This document shows positions 60,501 to 64,000 of a stretch of DNA of 64,000 nucleotides, in pieces. A program made the translations under genes and the position numbers. The stretch comes from Tubiluchus corallicola. Its lineage: Eukaryota; Priapulida; Priapulimorpha; Priapulimorphida; Tubiluchidae. The stretch's first letter is position 1. Each line of letters starts with the position of its first letter. The notes beneath the pieces were generated by a model. That model was not told where the DNA came from. It did no database searches and saw only the letters and a program-made list of their open reading frames with translations. The DNA is taken from positions 1 through 64,000 of the forward strand of contig JAQGDQ010000752.1 in assembly GCA_030141605.1 (NCBI GenBank), in the 5' to 3' direction.

Positions 60501-60669
60501 AGAGACCGGTAACATCCCTACAAGTCGGAACCAAAGCTTTGATTTGGGAAGCTCCGAGGGAGAAAGTACTCCGAAAGGACCACATACGTCAGACGAATAC
60601 CATACTCCAGAAATGGCAACCACACCTGAAATACCAACACCTATTGACGAGAGAGCCATGACGCTGTAA
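48498..60669 (+). CDS. Unrecognised proline-rich gene, whole span
   Basis: I infer exons at 48498-48530, 49694-49822, 54851-54936, 57283-57423, possibly 57539-57601, then 60315-60416 and 60503-60669. The first four join without a phase break or stop. The last two also join each other in phase 1. Between exon 4 (leaves phase 2) and the later exons (enter phase 1) the phase does not match, so an exon is missing or one junction is wrong. The protein is basic and proline-rich with no domain I recognise: KEAVLPPLYGGRPFYPPKN, LPPIRRPVPRATPIETPP, VTPPWENTLRRGTLPPL, and a tail with HTPEMATTPEIPTP. The upstream X-box hints at a ciliary role, but the protein itself gives no proof. Confidence 0.55.
48735..49140 (+). 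mobile_element. TTAA miniature element, family A, diverged fragment
   Basis: Recognisable by GTTTGAATTCGTCTTGAAATTTTGCATCAGTTACATGCTG-type order (family: TTCGTTTTGAAATTTTATATCACTTACATACTG) and by ACGTTTTTGGTGAGCCAG. Many indels; both termini eroded. In intron 1 of the proline-rich gene. Confidence 0.55.
49141..49376 (+). mobile_element. LINE-like 3' end with (AATA)n tail
   Basis: AT-rich block with GTCACGACACTGTACTTTTG and TGCACCTTGTAAAATTTAAA, ending GACCGAATAAATAAATAAAT. The repeated AATA tail after a unique 3' region suggests a 5'-truncated non-LTR element; there is no protein to confirm it. Confidence 0.4.
49694..49822 (+). CDS. Proline-rich gene, exon 2
   Basis: 43 codons, phase 0 in and out, between CTATTTTGCAG and GACAAA|GTAAGT, both strong sites. 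Reads CDNCRGRTGLLPHFPPVQRP then KEAVLPPLYGGRPFYPPKNS. A CxxC pair starts it. A second frame is open (phase 2 in and out) but gives a poorer join to exon 4. Confidence 0.6.
50512..51112 (-). repeat. Dispersed GC-rich repeat, family D copy 1
   Basis: Reverse complement of most of 61279-62010. Shared landmarks: CTAGCAAAGGCCCGCAAAA, CATCATCGTGTAGCCC, GGCGCCGCCAGAACGTTTTT, TTTTGCAAAAAACGACCGAA. GC content is visibly higher than in the flanks. Type unknown. Confidence 0.8.
51113..53380. other. Intron of the proline-rich gene
   Basis: About 2.3 kb with no exon or repeat family recognised. Short frames at 51867-52127 and 52137-52409 are not conserved with anything I know. Confidence 0.4.
53381..53545 (-). 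repeat. Dispersed repeat, family D, left-end fragment
   Basis: Reverse complement of 61279-61415 (ACTAGATCGAGACCTTTCGT, GGCGATCTATAYATCAAACG, GGGCCCA). Confidence 0.8.
53770..54145 (-). pseudogene. LINE reverse transcriptase C-terminal fragment (RRLRWLGH)
   Basis: Minus strand reads IYWHSKVKIRRLRWLGHLLK, LPNEAAVRIALKPCKKPP, then TTW, a stop, and LAADRSGW. RRLRWLGH.LR(M/L)P....R.AL and the final A.DR..W are standard in non-LTR retrotransposon proteins encoded by LINEs. Interrupted by stops. Confidence 0.75.
54851..54936 (+). CDS. Proline-rich gene, exon 3
   Basis: Between TTTTACTTACAG and AGCAAC|GTAAGT, both strong. In the phase set by exon 2 it reads HDHGPRSAVQFQVSGNQLPP then IRRPVPRA, leaving phase 2. 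The other frames are also open, so the phase relies on the neighbours. Confidence 0.55.
54940..57282 (+). other. Intron with a pogo-like element
   Basis: Apart from the element at 56348-56827 I see no repeat. A 90-codon frame (55628-55900, NMFTVIGNLKTTSSSACRYV) matches no family I know. Confidence 0.4.
56348..56827. mobile_element. pogo/Tigger-like miniature element, copy 2
   Basis: 480 bp, flanked by TA, ends CAGTGGACTCTCTTTATAAG and TAACGAGAGTCCACTG. Longer than copy 1 because of an internal insertion around 56540-56600 with a repeated AATTGCTTTAAAAATTTT. Shares GCGTGAGAGACAATGGAGTT with copy 1. Confidence 0.85.
57283..57423 (+). CDS. Proline-rich gene, exon 4
   Basis: Between TTTGTATTGACAG and GGCCTG|GTATGT. 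In phase 2 it reads PIETPPDRVERPKLEQHRRR then SSVTPPWENTLRRGTLPPLH. RRRSS is a basophilic kinase-type site. A second frame (phase 0) is also fully open, which is unusual for 141 nt. Confidence 0.6.
57539..57601 (+). CDS. Proline-rich gene, candidate exon 5
   Basis: Acceptor CTTTGGACAG, donor GTCGAAG|GTAAGA (strong). In phase 1 it is open (PQRPKILLSSSAEMLLTQVE) and joins the 60315 exon as GIELMPG. In the phase left by exon 4 it stops after 14 codons, so either exon 4 ends elsewhere, an exon is missing, or this is an alternative last exon. Confidence 0.35.
57625..57800 (-). mobile_element. LINE-like 3' end (minus strand)
   Basis: On the minus strand AGGGCAGGAGGACTCTACGG and CTTCCCTGCCCTGCTCCATG are followed by AT-rich sequence and AAATAAATGTTCTATGTCTATG, i.e. 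a short repeated tail. Tentative. Confidence 0.4.
57801..59105. other. Intron, no exon recognised
   Basis: A-rich to about 58110, then ordinary AT-rich sequence. Near 58945-58990 the segment GACATTTCGTTGGACTCAAC with CAGCATCATCAAG resembles a piece found at the ends of Penelope-like elements; see findings. Confidence 0.35.
59112..60032. repeat. Minisatellite, 19-22-bp units
   Basis: About 43 copies of GACACAAAAATGTGRCAGAR plus 1-2 bases. Two subtypes alternate (GTGACAGAGG and GTGGCAGAAG) and several copies lose ACAC. Long frames of 290-337 codons on the minus strand (CHIFVSLLPHFCVSS-type repeats) arise only because the unit lacks stops. Confidence 0.97.
60315..60416 (+). CDS. Proline-rich gene, exon near the 3' end
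   Basis: Acceptor TTCCATTTTAG, donor GTTAATG|GTATAT; phase 1 in and out. Reads GIELMPGRRAPSTIARPLPF then FSQGNPHAAPSLVNG. The composition matches the earlier exons and the base composition is much more GC-rich than the flanks. Confidence 0.5.
60503..60669 (+). CDS. Proline-rich gene, probable last exon
   Basis: Acceptor TTGACCTGTCAG in phase 1 continuing from 60416. Reads TGNIPTSRNQSFDLGSSEGE, then STPKGPHTSDEYHTPE and MATTPEIPTPIDERAMTL, stop. Repeated TP pairs suggest proline-directed phosphorylation. A donor (ACGCT|GTAAAG) overlaps the stop and could instead join an acceptor at 60770 (CATCCCACAG), giving a short different C terminus. Confidence 0.5.
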
Positions 60670-61278
60670 AGGTGATATGGGTGATGTAATGCACATTTTT
60701 ACGCACAAGCGGCTACTCAAATTCCTTTACATATACATTATATATTCCTTTCTATGACATCCCACAGTCGGAATTCAAAACCAAATCTATCCAACAGCTA
60801 AACGTGGGAACGTTATCCAACATCACTACTGTAAAGCCAGATAGAGACCCGCCATCCAAGCTTTGTGACCAGAAGGATCCCCGCATTGCCTGTTATCAAC
60901 AGTGAAGGTAAATTATACATTCAAACCTTTTTATAATGCTTCCATTTATAATGCCAAACTCGCTTAATGGCAATTTTTTGCAGTCTCAAAGTATACTGTG
61001 TAAAGAAGTTTGGCTATGTATCTACTTGTGTAGGTGTGAATCTGTGCATCTGTGAACTTTAGAACCAGTGCTTCAGACAGTTTGAAGGCCTTCATGTACA
61101 CATTATTCCAAGGTTTTTTAACAGGTCTGTGAAACAATAACAAGTGTAAATTCTTTAGGTGATATTATAACTACAAGATCTGATTGGGTGTCAGTTCCAG
61201 TATTGACAAGTACCATCCTTGCCACTAGGAAAAAATGAACTAAAACAACACTTGTCAGTAAAGTATGAACAAGTATAT

Positions 61279-62010
61279 ATATATAAAATTCGAGGCTACA
61301 GCTTTGATGACGGCACCATTAGCGGCGATCTATATATCAAACGAAAGGTCTCGATCTAGTGTCGTGCCATTGATGGTTTATTTTTCGAATTGGGCCCACC
61401 GGGAGGAACGGGAGGCGAAAAACCTCCAAAAATGGCCCTTTTTCGGCCGTTTTTTGCAAAAGTTATACGGCTGAGATGTAGAGAACGGGAATGGGCCGAG
61501 GAGGGTGCTGGGTTCAGCGGTGGGGGTAGTAGGCATATTTAGAAAGCGCGAGAGGGCCAGGGGGCCCCGCAACGGGCGTTTTCCCGGACCCAACTCGCGA
61601 TTTTTTCGAAATTTTGACCAAATAGCCTGCGGGAAAAACGTTCTAGCGGCGCCTGGTGGGACTCTCGGAAGGAGATATACGGCTCATCAGAAAGAGGAAG
61701 AACGGGGCTACACGATGATGTGGGCTATATGTTAGGACAGGTCCACCGAGAGGAGTACTGACGAGTTAATTAGATATTCTATTTTCGACAATTTTCGCTT
61801 AGAAAACTGCTGACGCAAAGGCATTGTTCTGACGTCATCCATGTACTCTGTCTATAATCTTATAGCTTTGATTCAGCAAAAAGCTGCTACAAACAGTAGG
61901 CAGGATGTTACGGGCTTTGTGTTATCAATGAGGACTAGGTAGGACGTTCGCGTATTATTGATTACACGTGTATTTATACGCAAAATCTTTTGCGGGGCCT
62001 TTGCTAGTTG
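61279..62010 (+). repeat. Dispersed GC-rich repeat, family D copy 2 (longest)
   Basis: About 730 bp from ATTCGAGGCTACAGC to GCGGGGCCTTTGCTAG. It overlaps both other copies, which are inverted relative to it. 61440-61740 is clearly more GC-rich than the surroundings. On the minus strand a conserved tail YNFCKKRPKKGHFWRF is shared with copy 1 (YNFCKKRPKNGHFWSL). Confidence 0.8.
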
Positions 62011-62349
62011 TATCATTAAAAGCACTGTACATAATCAAATACTATTGTACATCATAATACCACAATACCACATGATGACAATCATCATTATTAAAATCAC
62101 TGTTATCATATTATATATTTATATTAGTTTTATATTAGTACTATCATTCATCATCGCCTTGTGCATTATTCTTCTTCATCTTCATCCTCTTTTGTCAGAA
62201 GTGGAAGAGCTTCAGTCCGTACACCAACTTGGGTGAGAAAAACGAGTTCTTCCGCTGGAGGTATGGACATTGGCATCTGTGTTACAGCGTTACAAGTGGT
62301 CCTTGACCACCCCCCTCCCAGACTGTAATGTCATCAGTGGACTGCGAGG

Positions 62350-63660
62350 ACGAACAGGGGCTATCTCGGCCATTAAGCAGGTATTGCTGTGGACAGCATA
62401 CTGCCTTCCAAGTGATCAACAGGAATGTCTACATCAGTGTCTGATTCAGATACATAGCCTTCATAAGCAGTTTTTCATGGTGGCATCTCATCTAGCAATT
62501 TTTGCTGGTGCTCACGGGACAACTTCCAGTGGTCAATATTTGCTAGACAGATATCTCCTGATGTACCACTTTTGTCTGTCATGTTTTTAACTCAATGATT
62601 TGATAACGGTGCAGACTGACCCGCTCAATAACGACGTGGAATGATTCCCAAAATGCAGATATTTTGCCTTTTGGTTGGTTACACCAGAAAACTGTTTGTC
62701 CAGGGCGAAATTCTTTTTCAACAGACCTTTTGTTTATAATTTCACGTTGCTTGTACCACGGTTCTGGTGTTCGCTTGTGTGTCTGCTGCTTTACGTAATC
62801 TTGATACTCCTGCGTATATCATCTGCATAATGTTTACGTCTTGGCATAGTAATCAAATCATGCGGTAAATTTGCTGCTTTACCAAACATCAAATAATGGC
62901 TGCTATAAAGTTTAGAAGCAGACGGAGTGGTTCGTAATGAAAATAACACTTGGGGCAACATTTCATCCAAATTTTGTAGATTTTTTGCAACAACACAACT
63001 CAAGTGTGAGATATTTGTGCGATTTAAATTCTCTGCAGCTCCTTGACTTTCAGGTCTGTTAGGCGCGCTTATTATATAGTAGAACCTAGGGATTTATTCA
63101 AGTAGAACATTAATTGGTTCCTGAACTCTGATCCACGGTCACTAGCTATAGTTTTAGTGACGCCAAAATTACGAGTTTACCTGTTTGAAAAATACATCTG
63201 CTACTTCAGCGGCCAATTTAGTATTAAGAGGATATGCTAAACTTTAGCAGCTAAAGGATATCCAGTGATATCATCTACTATTACAAGTACTGAAAGCCTG
63301 AATCCGTTTTTGTCAACTTGAGTATGTCCATTGTAATTCTTTCACTAGTTGGTGGAAATTCTCCTACCAAACTTGATTTTGATCGCATTTTACGACTTCG
63401 ACAGGGTAAACAGGCATTGCGATATTCGTTAACTTGTGTGTACATTCCAGTCCAATAATGTTTAGTTTTTAAGCGCTCATACATGCGACGAGTACTGTTA
63501 TGGCTGTGAAATGTTTCATGATATGCGTGAGTAAGAGCTTCAGTTAGTACTGTGGGAACAACAATGCATTCTGTAAGTCTTTCTTGATTAAAAGAATCCC
63601 GCTTAATTTTACAAGAAAGGCCGTCTTCATCAATTAAATGCTGATCAAGTAATCAAGTAG
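62350..63660 (-). pseudogene. Ty3/gypsy-type retrotransposon pol remnant (integrase)
   Basis: Minus-strand fragments in order: an HH-CC zinc-binding module of an integrase (HxxxH and CLPC, near 63520-63410), the start of the catalytic core with a first Asp (MDILKLT, near 63320), a later core segment (LFSLRTTPSASK, near 62960-62930), and a C-terminal GKxSxFWxxxxVV module near 62700-62640. Frames are broken several times and part of the core is missing or unreadable. LTRs are not seen in the window. An integrase joins element DNA to the host genome; this copy cannot make one. Confidence 0.8.
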
Positions 63661-63820
63661 ACTGGGCAGAGGCTAACACTTGAAAAAATATGAAATCCAA
63701 TTATAGGTTCTATGACACTATTTTCTAATGTTATTTTCTTTTATAAAATAGGCGGAATTACATATTTGCTAATTTTTAAAACAGTTTTGATGCTTTGATG
63801 TTTTTGCGTGATGTGGTAAC

Positions 63821-64000
63821 TTAAAGGACCAGAAACGGGTACCTGAAGTAGGTTTCAGAAAAATCTCCTGCAATACTGTTCCGACCGCGCCATTACATAA
63901 CGTTACCTATGCGCAACGTAAATCAGGGGAAGAAAATGCAATGTCAAATTACGTCCCAAAAAACTTTCCATGCAAAGTTATGTAGCTTAGCTTTTCACTT
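63821..64000 (-). mobile_element. TTAA-bounded miniature element, family A copy 7 (cut by window end)
   Basis: Starts TTAAAGGACCAGAAACGGGT and continues CCTGAAGTAGGTTTCAGAAA in the same orientation as copy 5; about 55 bp of the family interior are deleted after 63867. The rest lies beyond the window. Confidence 0.8.

Noticed and set aside
60771-60905. Additional 3' exon of the proline-rich gene
   Set aside because: All three frames stop before the next donor. It could only be an alternative last exon, and support is too weak to list it.
62190-62263. Candidate exon KWKSFSPYTNLGEKNEFFRW after a TTTTGTCAG acceptor
   Set aside because: No phase-compatible neighbour was found, and it borders the retrotransposon remnant; chance cannot be excluded.

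Overview
This window is nuclear DNA from a metazoan, most likely an invertebrate or early-branching animal. The evidence is an integrin alpha subunit ending in the GFFKR-type tail, a BAR-RhoGAP gene split over about 15 exons with GT/AG junctions, AT-rich introns, and a dense load of eukaryotic repeats: hAT, pogo-like and TTAA-site miniature transposons, a tRNA-derived SINE, LINE 3' ends, a Ty3/gypsy fragment, minisatellites and TTAGGG-like DNA. I cannot name the species from the sequence. There is no operon structure, CRISPR array, rRNA or intact tRNA gene.

Layout. 1-5150: minisatellite (40-bp unit), a decayed hAT element with its 8-bp target duplication, a GA-rich tract, and pentanucleotide repeats. 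6764-12087 (+): integrin alpha gene, whose last exon of about 2.6 kb carries most of the propeller, leg domains, membrane helix and cytoplasmic tail; the signal-peptide exon was not found. 12890-15870: 18-bp minisatellite and two miniature elements. 15872-43092 (-): one RhoGAP gene of the ARHGAP17/ARHGAP44 (RICH) family, with exons for an N-terminal BAR domain, the RhoGAP domain with its arginine finger, and a long proline/serine-rich tail. Its introns hold most of the repeats, including a 1.4-kb satellite of 81-bp units. 43998-47460: miniature element, pentanucleotide repeat and LINE remnants. 48498-60669 (+): an unrecognised proline-rich gene whose first exon lies about 160 bp downstream of a perfect RFX X-box-like motif, a CRE and a reverse CCAAT box. 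59110-60030: 20-22-bp minisatellite inside that gene. 62350-63660 (-): broken Ty3/gypsy-type pol end. 63821-end (-): another copy of the TTAA miniature family.

The integrin and the BAR-RhoGAP are both cell-surface/cytoskeleton proteins, but they are convergent neighbours with separate promoters; nothing in the sequence shows co-regulation. The points I consider most worth checking are: two successive RhoGAP tail exons that look like a tandem exon duplication with matching phase; an RRKR cleavage-type site in the thigh region of the integrin rather than the calf; the higher-order 81-bp satellite; the X-box promoter of an unknown gene; and several transposon families with readable termini.
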